Position numbers and translations under genes: made by a program | The notes under the pieces: generated by a model | What the model saw: only the letters and a program-made list of their open reading frames with translations | Database searches by the model: none | Told to the model about the DNA's origin: nothing | In this document: piece after piece, positions 26,801 to 35,286 of the stretch | How positions within the stretch are numbered: the stretch's first letter is position 1 | Layout: each line of letters opens with the position of its first letter | DNA from: WJKG01 sp964627305 | GTDB lineage: Bacteria; Zixibacteria; MSB-5A5; GN15; FEB-12 | Direction: 5' to 3' | Assembly: GCA_964627305.1 (NCBI GenBank) | Contig: CAZVHP010000009.1 | Location: 1 to 64,000 of the forward strand | Length of the DNA stretch: 64,000 nt

Positions 26801-26829
26801 TTGCCGGTGGTTCGAGTTGCGCCTATATT
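26801..26829 (+). promoter_or_regulatory. Candidate promoter of hprK giving a leaderless mRNA
   Basis: TTGCCG (26801-26806) and TATATT (26824-26829) are separated by exactly 17 bp. A start site 7-10 nt past the -10 would fall at or next to the ATG at 26839, leaving little or no 5' UTR. That fits the lack of a Shine-Dalgarno sequence there. Confidence 0.55.
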
Positions 26830-26838
26830 GGCCGCACT

Positions 26839-27810
26839 ATGGCGACCCTGACAGTCGGAGAACTACTCAGCGCCCGGGCGCAGGATCTGGAACTGACCCT
26901 GCTCACGTCCAATGACAAGTCGTTGGAGAAGCCAATCCGCAATTCCGAGTTACACCGCCCGGGGCTGGCCCTCACGGGGTTTTTCGAGCGTTTTGCCAAT
27001 CGGCGGGTGCAGGTACTGGGTGAAACGGAGATGGCTTTTGTCGCCCGGCAGTCGTCCGACCGCCTTCGTCAGGTGGCGAAACGACTGTTTGAACACCAGA
27101 TCCCCATGATCGTCATCAGCAAAGGTATCACGCCGCCGCTGGAGTTCATCAGCGTTGCCGATGAAATGCAGACGGCCATTCTTTCCAGTCGATTGACGAC
27201 CGCTGACCTGGTAACGCGGCTGTCGGCCTACCTCGATCAGGTATTTGCGCCATCAATCAATGTGCACGGAACGCTGGTCGATGTATACGGCGTCGGGTTG
27301 CTGTACACAGGAAAGTCGGGGATCGGTAAGTCTGAGGTGGCTTTGGACCTGGTGGAGCGCGGCCATCGGCTGGTCGCCGATGATGTGGTGAAGGTCACGC
27401 GGACCGCCCCCGATGTGATTATTGGCTCGGGTTCCGAGCTCCTGGGTCACCACATGGAGATCCGGGGGGTGGGGATCATCGATGTCGAGGAGTTGTTCGG
27501 TATCCGGGCGATCAGGCTGCAGAAGCGCATCGAGGTGGAGGTCCGGCTTGAGCTGTGGTCGGAGACGGAGGACTACGAGCGGCTGGGGATCGAGGATAAG
27601 CGGACAACCATATTGGGCTGTTCTATTCCCATCGTCGTGGTGCCGATTTCGCCGGGTAAGAACATCACCGTGATCAGCGAAGTCATTGCCATGAATCACA
27701 TGTTGAAGGTCTATGGCGAGAATTCGGCGATGGAGTTTACCAAGAAGCTCTCTCAGCGTCTGGGCCGGAAGACGCTTACCAAGGGATATCTGGAGTCTGA
27801 TTTCGAGTAA
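26839..27810 (+). CDS. hprK: HPr(Ser) kinase/phosphorylase
   Basis: Phosphorylates and dephosphorylates a serine of HPr or an HPr-like protein. The ~323-residue protein has the usual N-terminal domain (TVGELLSARAQDLELTLL) and a C-terminal kinase domain with P-loop GKSGIGKSE, GHRLVADDVV and the family signature EIRGVGIIDVEELFG. No phosphotransferase genes are in view; in Gram-negative bacteria HprK often acts in PTS regulatory circuits rather than sugar uptake. I chose ATG 26839 because it matches the family N-terminus. An upstream ATG (26782) has GGGAGG 4 nt before it and would add 19 residues, so it remains possible. Confidence 0.92.
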   Translation: MATLTVGELLSARAQDLELTLLTSNDKSLEKPIRNSELHRPGLALTGFFERFANRRVQVLGETEMAFVARQSSDRLRQVAKRLFEHQIPMIVISKGITPPLEFISVADEMQTAILSSRLTTADLVTRLSAYLDQVFAPSINVHGTLVDVYGVGLLYTGKSGIGKSEVALDLVERGHRLVADDVVKVTRTAPDVIIGSGSELLGHHMEIRGVGIIDVEELFGIRAIRLQKRIEVEVRLELWSETEDYERLGIEDKRTTILGCSIPIVVVPISPGKNITVISEVIAMNHMLKVYGENSAMEFTKKLSQRLGRKTLTKGYLESDFE

Positions 27811-27885
27811 TCGTACATGTGTGTAGTTCGTGCGGCAAGGCTTCACCGGCGTTGCGACGTGACCGCGTTGAAGCTGTCTTGCCTA

Positions 27886-27914
27886 TTGGCAAATCACGGC
27901 CAATAGCCTATAAT
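27886..27914 (+). promoter_or_regulatory. Strong sigma70-type promoter upstream of PPIase operon
   Basis: TTGGCA (27886-27891), a 17-bp spacer and a perfect TATAAT (27909-27914). The predicted start near 27921 leaves a leader of about 90 nt before the first ATG at 28011. It is the best promoter match seen in the window. Confidence 0.75.
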
Positions 27915-28010
27915 ACTGTCTTTTACGGTGTTCTCGAAGTCCCGGAACATGTAGCGGGACTATGAGTAGAAGACAAACGGAGACCTTACAGGAAAGGATA
28001 GATTGCGACA

Positions 28011-29738
28011 ATGATGCGAAAGACGCTCTTGTTGGGCATGCTTCTGGCAGTGGCAGCGGGGCTGAATACAGGCTGCGGCTCGGATGAAGAAGTGCTGGCG
28101 GTGGTAGGCGATCACAAGATCACGACGACCGAGTTTTTTGACTTCTATGGACGAGCGAACCGTCAGTATGCCTCGGCCCAGGAGGAATTCGACCACAAGC
28201 GAGAAATCCTCGACAGTCTTATTACAGTTCGACTTCTGGTCGACGCCGCGTACGAGAAGGGGATCGACCAGCGCGAGGAGCTGCAGCGGGTCCTGCTGGC
28301 CAATCGCGATCGTTTCCTCCTCGACGCTCTCTACGAGAAGAGCATCGCCGACCGGGCGGAACCCTCGGCTGCGGCGGTCAAGCGCTTCTGGGAGAAGCTG
28401 GAGTATCGCATTCGGGCATCGCACATCCTGTTGGGCGAGCCAGATACGGCTCAGTTTGTTCTTGAGAAGCTGCGCTCCGGAGAGAATTTCGAGAAGCTCG
28501 CCTACGAGTACTCCAGGGATCCCTCGGCCAAGCGGAATAAGGGCGACCTGGGCTATTTCGTGTGGGGTGCAATGGTCCCGGAATTTCAGGAGGCGGCCTT
28601 TCAGATGGAAGTCGGCGAGGTGTCTCCGCCCGTGAAGTCGCAGTACGGGTATCACATCATCAAGCTTGTTGATCGCCTGCCCAATGAAGCGAGGGGTAGC
28701 CTGGATCAAATGCGCGATGAAATCACGCAGCAGCTCAAGCGACTCAAGGAGAAGGAACTCATGGAGAAGCTGCTGGAAGATATCAAGGAGCGCTACACTG
28801 TCAGAGTGGATACGTCGGTGTTGCAGTATCTGGTCCACAAGCGTCAGCAGCTTTACCCGGAAATGATCCTCAAGGGGTTGCCCGCCGGCGACTTTGACAG
28901 CCAGCAACTGGACCGCAATGAGAAGGAACTGATTGTGGCGAACTGGGAGGGCGGACAGATGACTGTGGGCGAGTACCTGTCACGTATCAGTAATCTGTCC
29001 AATAATCAGAAACCGTCGTTCACCGCCTACGATTCACTGGCAAATATGATTTTCGAGCTTAAGAAACTCGATCTGCTCATACTTGAGGCTCATCGCCAGG
29101 GGATCGACAATGACCCGCGGTATCTGCGCCGGGTCAGGCTGTTCAAGGAGCTAAACATGGCGGAGTTGATGCGCAGCGATTCCATTGCCGCACCGATGGA
29201 ACCAACGGAGGAGATGGCGCGGGAGTACTATGACGCGAATCCTGAGGAGTTCACGATCCCGAGGCGAGTGCGTGTCTATGAGATCATGCTGTCTGATTCA
29301 TCGGAGATCGACCGCCTGGCGGAGAAGAGATGGAATCTGGCTGAGTTTCGGGAGTACGCCCGCAAGCACACTAAGCGACCGGGCAAGCGGACCGCTCAAG
29401 GTGACCTGGGATACATAGAACGAGACTGGTTCCCGGAAATGTTTGACCTTGCCTGGAAGACACCAGTCAATCGGGTGGCCGGGCCAGTGACGGGTCAGCG
29501 CGAGAGTATGTACAGCCTGATCTATGTCGAGGCGAAACAGGAGAGTACAGTAAAGGACTACCTTGATCAGAAGCGGCTGATACTGCAGAAACTGCGTACC
29601 GAACAGAAGAACCACGCCATCCAGAGCTGGATAAACGAGCGCAAGAAGCAGGTGCGTATCGTTGTTAACGATGATGCGGTGTGGTCGACGATCGATACCA
29701 AGCAGTATGCGGCACTCGCTGACGGTGCCCAGGGATAG
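28011..29738 (+). CDS. Parvulin-type peptidyl-prolyl isomerase lipoprotein (PrsA/SurA-like)
   Basis: A 575-residue foldase with signal peptide and lipobox (LNTGC, then GSDEE), predicted to be anchored in the envelope. SurA N-terminal-like helices (VLAVVGDHKITTTEFFDFYGRAN) precede a canonical rotamase domain (RASHILLGEPDTAQFVLEKL, EYSRDPSAKRNKGDLGYF, GYHIIKLVDRLP). A second, degenerate parvulin-like region lies near the C-terminus (RRVRVYEIMLSDSSEI, TAQGDLGYIERDWF). It should assist folding or trafficking of outer-membrane proteins. AGGAAAGGA lies upstream of ATG 28011. It is the first gene of a three-gene operon with a second PPIase and an S4-domain protein, and the operon has a strong promoter. 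Confidence 0.9.
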   Translation: MMRKTLLLGMLLAVAAGLNTGCGSDEEVLAVVGDHKITTTEFFDFYGRANRQYASAQEEFDHKREILDSLITVRLLVDAAYEKGIDQREELQRVLLANRDRFLLDALYEKSIADRAEPSAAAVKRFWEKLEYRIRASHILLGEPDTAQFVLEKLRSGENFEKLAYEYSRDPSAKRNKGDLGYFVWGAMVPEFQEAAFQMEVGEVSPPVKSQYGYHIIKLVDRLPNEARGSLDQMRDEITQQLKRLKEKELMEKLLEDIKERYTVRVDTSVLQYLVHKRQQLYPEMILKGLPAGDFDSQQLDRNEKELIVANWEGGQMTVGEYLSRISNLSNNQKPSFTAYDSLANMIFELKKLDLLILEAHRQGIDNDPRYLRRVRLFKELNMAELMRSDSIAAPMEPTEEMAREYYDANPEEFTIPRRVRVYEIMLSDSSEIDRLAEKRWNLAEFREYARKHTKRPGKRTAQGDLGYIERDWFPEMFDLAWKTPVNRVAGPVTGQRESMYSLIYVEAKQESTVKDYLDQKRLILQKLRTEQKNHAIQSWINERKKQVRIVVNDDAVWSTIDTKQYAALADGAQG

Positions 29739-29756
29739 GTTGTGGAAAGGTAAAGG

Positions 29757-31106
29757 ATGATCAGTCACGGAGTAGTCAGGACGGTCCGGATGCTGCTGTT
29801 TTCACTGGCGGCGAGTCTGGTGGTGGTGTGCTGTGTGGCGGTTGGCAGCATAGCGCAGACCTCCGGAGGTATCGATGATCCGAAGGTGATCGACCGTATA
29901 GCAGCGGTTGTGGGGGATCGGGTCATACTGGCCTCGGAGCTTGCCCAGCAGATGCAGATGTTTTTTGTCCAGTCAAGCCAGCGACCGCGCAACCAGGCTC
30001 AGCTTGACTCCCTGACGGAGATGGTGCTGGAGCAGATGATTCAGGATCAACTGCTCCTGATTGCGGCCAAGGGTGACACTTCCATCGTCGTGCGCGAGAG
30101 TGACGTTGAGGCCGCTCTTGATGAGCACATTGCCCGGATCGCTTCGCAGTTCGAGACCAACGAAGCGTTTCTGGCGGCTCTTGGCCGCGAGGGTTTCACA
30201 TTGCGAGAATTCAAGCGCCGGTACCGGGATGAGGTTCAGAATCAGATACTCAAGCAGCGTCTGGTGCAGAAGAAGCTCTATAACGTCTCCGTATCGCGAC
30301 ACGAGGTCGAGGAATTCTATCGGCAGTTCCGGGACTCGATACCGGTGCAACCGGAGGCGGCGAAGCTGGCCCACATTCTCTTGAAGACTACGGCTTCGCC
30401 TCAGATCGAGGACTCTGTTCGCGCCCGGATCGAGGAGTTGCGCCAGCGGGTGCTTGAAGGCGCCGATTTCGCCGCTATCAGTTCCCGCCACTCCGGGTTG
30501 GGAGCGGCGGCCAATGGTGGTGATCTGGGGTATGTGTCCCGGGATGATCTCATTCCTGAGTTGTCACGGGCGGCTTTCCAGTTGAACGTTGGCGATATCT
30601 CTGGTGTGATTCGATCCCCGCTGGGGTTTCACGTTTTGACGTGCGAGGGCAAGCGCGACGGACGGATCAAGCTTCGGCACATTGTGCTGCCCGTGGCTCC
30701 CTCAGCTGCAGACACTGCCCGGACATTGGAGTTGGCGGACTCGCTTCTGGTCGAAGCACAGTCAGGGGCGGACTTCCGGGAGTTGGCGAAAGCGTATTCT
30801 CACGATGACGACACTCGAGCTCAGGGGGGCGAACTGGGTTGGTTTGCTCTGCAGGACCTGCCGAAGAGGTTTCGGGATGTTGTGCAGGGCTGGCAGACGC
30901 CCGGGGAGTTCCGGGGACCGGTCGTATCGGAGCAGGGGATCCATGTCTTGCAGTTGCTGGATTATCGGGCGGAATCGGAGTTGACGCTCTCCGACAGCTT
31001 TGACCAGATCAAGGAGATGGCCCGGCAGGAGAAGACGGCAAAGCTGATAGATGACTGGATTCTTGAGTTGAAGAAGATGACCTTTTTGGATGTCAGGCTC
31101 GACTGA
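29757..31106 (+). CDS. surA: SurA-like periplasmic chaperone / PPIase
   Basis: A 449-residue exported chaperone with the SurA layout: a signal sequence (MLLFSLAASLVVVCCVAVGSIAQ), then an N-terminal domain opening IDRIAAVVGDRVILASELAQQ. Two parvulin domains follow (AAKLAHILLKTTASPQ... GGDLGYVSRDDLIPELSRAAF, and LRHIVLPVAPSAAD... GGELGWFALQDLPKRF). It should deliver unfolded outer-membrane proteins to the BAM complex. The symbol is given by architecture rather than a database match. It follows the lipoprotein PPIase by 18 nt, and its stop overlaps the next start by one base (TGATG). Confidence 0.88.
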   Translation: MISHGVVRTVRMLLFSLAASLVVVCCVAVGSIAQTSGGIDDPKVIDRIAAVVGDRVILASELAQQMQMFFVQSSQRPRNQAQLDSLTEMVLEQMIQDQLLLIAAKGDTSIVVRESDVEAALDEHIARIASQFETNEAFLAALGREGFTLREFKRRYRDEVQNQILKQRLVQKKLYNVSVSRHEVEEFYRQFRDSIPVQPEAAKLAHILLKTTASPQIEDSVRARIEELRQRVLEGADFAAISSRHSGLGAAANGGDLGYVSRDDLIPELSRAAFQLNVGDISGVIRSPLGFHVLTCEGKRDGRIKLRHIVLPVAPSAADTARTLELADSLLVEAQSGADFRELAKAYSHDDDTRAQGGELGWFALQDLPKRFRDVVQGWQTPGEFRGPVVSEQGIHVLQLLDYRAESELTLSDSFDQIKEMARQEKTAKLIDDWILELKKMTFLDVRLD

Positions 31107-31351
31107 TGAGACTCGACGACTTCCTTTCTACAGTGGGGGTTGTGAAGCGTCGCTCCATCGCCAAGAAGCTGGCCGATGCGGGCATGATTGAGGTCAATGG
31201 AAGCAGCGCGAAACCGGCCTGTCAGGTGAGGGTCGGCGACATCATCCTGATAAAAGGGACGCAGAGTCGTACCGTCGAAGTGCTTCAGTTGCCAGCCGCT
31301 TCAGTATCGAAGACCGAACGCGAGAGATATTTCAAGTCACTGTCGCCCTGA
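31106..31351 (+). CDS. S4-domain RNA-binding protein (RqcP/YabO/Hsp15-like)
   Basis: An 81-residue protein made almost entirely of an S4 RNA-binding motif: MRLDDFLSTVGVVKRRSIAKKLADAGMIEVNGSSAKPACQVRVGDIILI. Related small proteins (Hsp15, RqcP) bind 50S ribosomal subunits carrying stalled peptidyl-tRNA. The length and sequence are closer to RqcP/YabO than to the longer Hsp15. It is translationally coupled to surA by a one-base overlap, tying ribosome rescue to envelope folding. An intrinsic terminator follows. Confidence 0.85.
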   Translation: MRLDDFLSTVGVVKRRSIAKKLADAGMIEVNGSSAKPACQVRVGDIILIKGTQSRTVEVLQLPAASVSKTERERYFKSLSP

Positions 31352-31387
31352 GAGTTAAGCGGCAGGTGGTGGTGGCGATGCTCTTTG

Positions 31388-31419
31388 CGGCGGCGGTCTT
31401 TGAACCAGCCGCCGTTTTT
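31388..31419 (+). terminator. Intrinsic terminator of the PPIase operon
   Basis: CGGCGGCGGT and ACC-A-GCCGCCG form a GC-rich stem with a single bulged A and a 6-nt loop, followed by TTTTT. It lies 36 nt after the S4-protein stop. Confidence 0.8.
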
Positions 31420-31511
31420 CGTTGTTACATGACAACCGGCACGAGGCTTTCGACGGGATGGGGTGGGCGAAGCCTTGAGTACAAACCTGCAGACACTGAG
31501 GATAGACACAA

Positions 31512-32993
31512 ATGAAGCACGATGCCCTGCCTCGTACACTCGGCCAGCTCAAGGAGTCGGGTTACCGACCGCGATCAGTGAAAGAGGAACTTCGCGACAA
31601 CGTCAAGGAACGTCTGTCGTCAGGCCGACCGTTGTTCGAGGGGATCATCGGTTATGATCGGACGGTGATCCCGCAGATTGAGAACGCCCTGCTGTCCCGC
31701 CACAACTTCATCCTGCTGGGACTGCGAGGCCAGGCGAAAAGCCGCCTGATTCGGCAGTTGCACGGATTGCTCGATGACTACGTTCCGGTGATCCCGGGGA
31801 GCCTGTTGAACGAGGATCCGTTGGCGCCGATTTCTCCGATGGGTCTTCGCGTGGTAGCCGAGAAAGGTGATGACCTGCCGATCGAGTGGCTGCCATCCCG
31901 TGAGAGATTCCATGAGAAGCTGGCCACGCCCGACGTGTCGATCGCTGATCTGATCGGTGATATTGACCCGATCAAAGCCGCGCGCGAGAAGCTGGACATC
32001 TCCAACGAGGAGGTGATTCACTGGGGCATCATTCCCCGGACCAACCGCGGCATTTTCGCCATCAACGAGCTTCCCGATCTGCAGCCGCGTATCCAGGTGG
32101 GGCTTCTTAACATATTGGAAGAGAACGATATTCAGGTGCGAGGTTTCCCCTTGCGGGTCCCGCTGGACATGCTTTTGGTGTTCACCGCCAATCCGGAGGA
32201 TTACACCAATCGCGGCACAATCATCACTCCGCTGAAAGACCGTATCGATTCCCAGGTCATTACTCACTATCCTCGCTCTCTTGCAGAGGCCAAGCGAATC
32301 ACCGGTCAGGAAGCTATCACACAGGATTCGGTGACTGACGTTCCGGAGCTGATCAAGGACATTATCGAAGAAGTCTCTTTTCAGGCACGCAAGAGCGAGT
32401 ATGTTGATCAGTCCTCGGGGGTGTCCGCTCGGGTGTCCATTTCGGCCTACGAGACGTTGCTGGCCAACATACAGCGACGGGTGCTTCGAACCGGCGACGA
32501 GGACCGTTATCCCCGGATGTGTGACCTTTATGCTATAGTGCCGGCCATCAGCGGTAAGATCGAACTGGTGTACGAGGGAGAGCAGGAAGGAGCTGCGCTC
32601 GTTGTCAGGGGGCTGATCGGAGAGGCCATCAACAGCGTGTTTCTCAGCTATTTTCCGAAGCCTTCCCGGGGGAAGGTGAACCCTGATCGCCCGGAGCCGG
32701 AGAACCCGTATGAAGCGGTTGTCGACTTCTTCAGAAGCGGGCGTCGCCTTGAGATTTCCGACGAGATGACGTTTGCAGAGTACCAGCGGACACTGAGGTC
32801 AATCTCTCGTCTGGACCGGATAGTCAGGGAGTATGTGCCGGTGGATGACGACCGTGAGCTGCTGCTGTGGATGGAGTTCATACTGGAAGGGCTGCACCAC
32901 AACAACATGATTGCTCGCGAAAGCGATGACGCCTCGGTGGAATACGGCGATGCCTTTTCGGACATGTTGCGTGGTATGGAAGGGGGCGGTTGA
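31512..32993 (+). CDS. MoxR/magnesium-chelatase-I-like AAA+ ATPase
   Basis: A 493-residue AAA+ protein related to BchI and MoxR. The P-loop is GLRGQAKSR, which keeps GxxGxxKS in a slightly altered form. The Walker B region reads FAINELPDLQPRIQVGLLNILEE, with Asn before Glu instead of the usual Asp, a change I have seen in this subgroup. The sensor region VFTANPEDYTNRGTIITPLKDRIDSQV is clear. Such ATPases work with VWA-domain partners to remodel or load metal into protein complexes. The VWA gene begins at its stop codon, so the two are coupled. GAGG lies 10 nt before the ATG. The target complex is unknown. Confidence 0.88.
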   Translation: MKHDALPRTLGQLKESGYRPRSVKEELRDNVKERLSSGRPLFEGIIGYDRTVIPQIENALLSRHNFILLGLRGQAKSRLIRQLHGLLDDYVPVIPGSLLNEDPLAPISPMGLRVVAEKGDDLPIEWLPSRERFHEKLATPDVSIADLIGDIDPIKAAREKLDISNEEVIHWGIIPRTNRGIFAINELPDLQPRIQVGLLNILEENDIQVRGFPLRVPLDMLLVFTANPEDYTNRGTIITPLKDRIDSQVITHYPRSLAEAKRITGQEAITQDSVTDVPELIKDIIEEVSFQARKSEYVDQSSGVSARVSISAYETLLANIQRRVLRTGDEDRYPRMCDLYAIVPAISGKIELVYEGEQEGAALVVRGLIGEAINSVFLSYFPKPSRGKVNPDRPEPENPYEAVVDFFRSGRRLEISDEMTFAEYQRTLRSISRLDRIVREYVPVDDDRELLLWMEFILEGLHHNNMIARESDDASVEYGDAFSDMLRGMEGGG

Positions 32994-34084
32994 GCGTGCG
33001 CTTTGTCTATTCAGAGTGGGATGATGATCTGTATGCCCGACTGAAAGACATGTCGGATTTGCTGTCGATCTTCAACTATCTGTTGATGCGCCTCAACGGC
33101 AATGTTCAGGAGACGCTCGACTTGATGCGGCGGCTGCAGGCCAAGGGTATCCTGGACGCCAGATATGATCTCGACGAGTTTGAGCAGCAACTCAAGGACA
33201 AGCGCATTGTCAGGCAGGGGCAGGGGGGGCTGACTCTCGGCGCCCGGGGCGAAAGGCAGCTTCGGCAGGACGCGTTCGACCTGATTTTCCAGAAAATGCG
33301 CCCTTCAGGCAAGGGTCAGCACCGCTTACCGTATGAAGGGGGCAGTTCCGATGAACCGCTCCCGGAGAAGCGACGGTATCTGTTCGGTGACAACTACCGG
33401 TCAGTCGACTATACGGCATCGATGTTCAACTCCATCACCCGCAGTGGCGATCTGGGGCTGAGCCTGACCGAACGGGACCTGGAGGTGTACGAATCGGAGC
33501 GCAGCACCTCGTGTGCCACTGTGCTGATGATCGATATCTCGCATTCGATGGTTCTCTATGGCGAGGACCGTATCACACCGGCCAAACAGGTGGCAATGGC
33601 CTTCACCGAACTGATTCTGACGAAGTACCCCGGTGACGCGCTCAGTATCGTGACGTTTGGGGATACCGCCAATGAGATCAGCATCCGGGACTTGCCCTAT
33701 CTTGCTGTCGGGCCGTATCATACAAACACACAAGCGGGGCTCAGGCTGGCCCGGCAACTGCTTTTGCGCCGCAAACACGCCAACAAACAGATATTCATGA
33801 TCACCGACGGCAAGCCTTCCATGATCACGCGACCCAACGGTACTCTGTACAAAAACCCGATGGGCCTGGACCCGCGAATTGTCAACCGCACGCTTGATGA
33901 GGCCGTGATCTGTCGCAAGAAGAAGATCCCGATTACCACCTTCATGGTCACCGATGATCCCCATCTTCAGGAATTCGTCGCCCGGCTTACGGAACTGAAT
34001 CGGGGGCGGGCCTATTTCTCCTCGGTCGACAACTTGGGGGGATACGTGATCTGGGATTTCGTCGCCAACCGCCGCCGCCGGTAG
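32990..34084 (+). CDS. VWA-domain protein, partner of the MoxR-like ATPase
   Basis: A 364-residue protein with a helical N-terminal half (LSIFNYLLMRLNGNVQETLDLMRRLQ) and a C-terminal von Willebrand factor A domain. The metal-ion-dependent adhesion motif is visible: MIDISHSM (DxSxS), with TNTQAGLRLA providing the Thr, and ITDGKPS the Asp. No transmembrane segment is present, so unlike BatA-type proteins it is cytoplasmic. It starts at TTG 32990, overlapping the ATPase stop (TTGA), with AGGGGGCGG upstream; GTG 32996 is an alternative. It likely binds a Mg-dependent partner and acts with the ATPase as a chaperone or activator. Confidence 0.88.
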   Translation: MSVRFVYSEWDDDLYARLKDMSDLLSIFNYLLMRLNGNVQETLDLMRRLQAKGILDARYDLDEFEQQLKDKRIVRQGQGGLTLGARGERQLRQDAFDLIFQKMRPSGKGQHRLPYEGGSSDEPLPEKRRYLFGDNYRSVDYTASMFNSITRSGDLGLSLTERDLEVYESERSTSCATVLMIDISHSMVLYGEDRITPAKQVAMAFTELILTKYPGDALSIVTFGDTANEISIRDLPYLAVGPYHTNTQAGLRLARQLLLRRKHANKQIFMITDGKPSMITRPNGTLYKNPMGLDPRIVNRTLDEAVICRKKKIPITTFMVTDDPHLQEFVARLTELNRGRAYFSSVDNLGGYVIWDFVANRRRR

Positions 34085-34370
34085 AATCCCCGGCCAACCA
34101 CACTGACATCAGACGCCACTCTGGTGACGCAACCCATTGAGGGAATGGTTGTTAATTGCTGTTCGTCAGGTTCTTCCGGGGGGGCGCGGAAGAAACAGGC
34201 GGGCGGATCCGGATAATTATTGGACTATTTTGATCTATGAAGTGGAACTTTGGCGGACCCTGGATCGTTTAATAGGGCAACAGCGAGGTTGATGTTCCAG
34301 AACACTCAATTTTGAACCACTTCTCTTTAAGGACAACGAAAGAACCTCTCAACTGCAAGGAGACAGAATT
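34085..34370. other. Intergenic region before the HMA gene pair
   Basis: 286 bp. A stem-loop (TTCTTCCG 34171-34178 with CGGAAGAA 34187-34194, G-rich 8-nt loop) lies ~87 nt after the VWA stop but lacks a T-tract. TTTAAT at 34268-34273 could be a -10 for the HMA gene, without a clear -35. Confidence 0.35.
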
Positions 34371-35036
34371 ATGAAGAAGCTTTCCCGGTTTTCTGTTGTG
34401 CTGATCGCGGCTTTTGCCCTGGTTGCTGCCTTTACCTGGTCGACTGCCTACACCTGCGGTGGTGACAAGGCCTCGACGGCAACCAAAGTGAATGGCGAGA
34501 GCAAGTCGTACGCCTGCGGCAGCAAGGCTGAGAAGGCCGAAAAGGCCTCGGCGACCATGATCGGCAGCAAGTCCGACTGTTCATCTTACAAGGGCACCAA
34601 GACCGCTATGGCCGTCAAGGATGGCAAGGACGGCAAGACCTGCACGGTCGATGGCGTCACCTATGAGGCTCGGAATCTGAGTATCGCCGGTATGACCTGC
34701 GGTGGCTGTGAGAAGGCGGTATCGGCGGCCCTGGCCAGTTCGCCTGGCGTCCACAAGGTGGAGAAGGTCTGCTTTGAAAGCGGCACTGCCATGGTGTGGG
34801 TGAAGGCCGACAAGAACTGCGAGATGAGCATGGTCAAAGCCGTGGCTGATAAGGGCTTCAAGGCCGAGATCATCCCGGCTGTAGCCACGAATACCTCTGC
34901 CGGTGACAAGGCCTGCCCTGTGACCGGTAAGGCCGGCACATGTGCCAAGATGGCCTCGGCTGACAAGAAGGCCGACTGCTCGCAGCCGTGCGGTTCCAAG
35001 TCCAAGGCCACTTCGGCCTCGGCTGAGGCACTCTAA
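34371..35036 (+). CDS. Secreted Cys-rich heavy-metal-associated (HMA) domain protein 1
   Basis: A 221-residue exported protein: signal peptide ~1-26, a Lys/Ala/Cys-rich low-complexity segment (~27-95), an HMA domain (~97-170), and a Cys-rich tail. The HMA domain has the copper-binding loop in GMTCGGCEKAVSAAL and later VADKGFKAEIIP. Pairs of Cys recur outside it (YTCGG, YACGS, CAKMASADKKADCSQPCGS), suggesting extra metal or disulfide sites. Cytosolic HMA proteins normally deliver Cu/Zn/Cd; an exported one is unusual. GCAAGGAGA precedes the ATG. It is followed by its own terminator and then a paralogue, so the two are regulated separately. Confidence 0.82.
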   Translation: MKKLSRFSVVLIAAFALVAAFTWSTAYTCGGDKASTATKVNGESKSYACGSKAEKAEKASATMIGSKSDCSSYKGTKTAMAVKDGKDGKTCTVDGVTYEARNLSIAGMTCGGCEKAVSAALASSPGVHKVEKVCFESGTAMVWVKADKNCEMSMVKAVADKGFKAEIIPAVATNTSAGDKACPVTGKAGTCAKMASADKKADCSQPCGSKSKATSASAEAL

Positions 35037-35114
35037 GCCTCTGACTATCTGACGAATAGCGAAAACAAGTCTTTCTAAGACGTCCGTACACTACCAACCA
35101 GCATGTGCATCTGG

Positions 35115-35148
35115 CGGGACCCCGAAAGTCGGGGTCCCGCTTCTTTTG
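35115..35148 (+). terminator. Intrinsic terminator after HMA protein 1
   Basis: GCGGGACCCCGA and TCGGGGTCCCGC form a perfect 12-bp stem with an AAG loop, followed by TTCTTTT. It lies ~80 nt after the stop and isolates the first HMA gene from the second. Confidence 0.88.
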
Positions 35149-35206
35149 GTGATCAGGCGACACCTATTCTCCATTAGTTCGTGGGGCAAAAAGGTCAATT
35201 TATCGG

Positions 35207-35234
35207 TTGCTTGTCGGCAATTCGGGTGTATATT
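35207..35234 (+). promoter_or_regulatory. Candidate promoter for HMA protein 2
   Basis: TTGCTT (35207-35212) and TATATT (35229-35234) with a 16-bp spacer, ~52 nt upstream of ATG 35287. It agrees with the terminator between the two HMA genes, which implies separate transcription. Confidence 0.5.
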
Positions 35235-35286
35235 TAGCAGACACAGAAGTTACACCCCACTGCTACTGCAAAGAGGATGCAAAACA

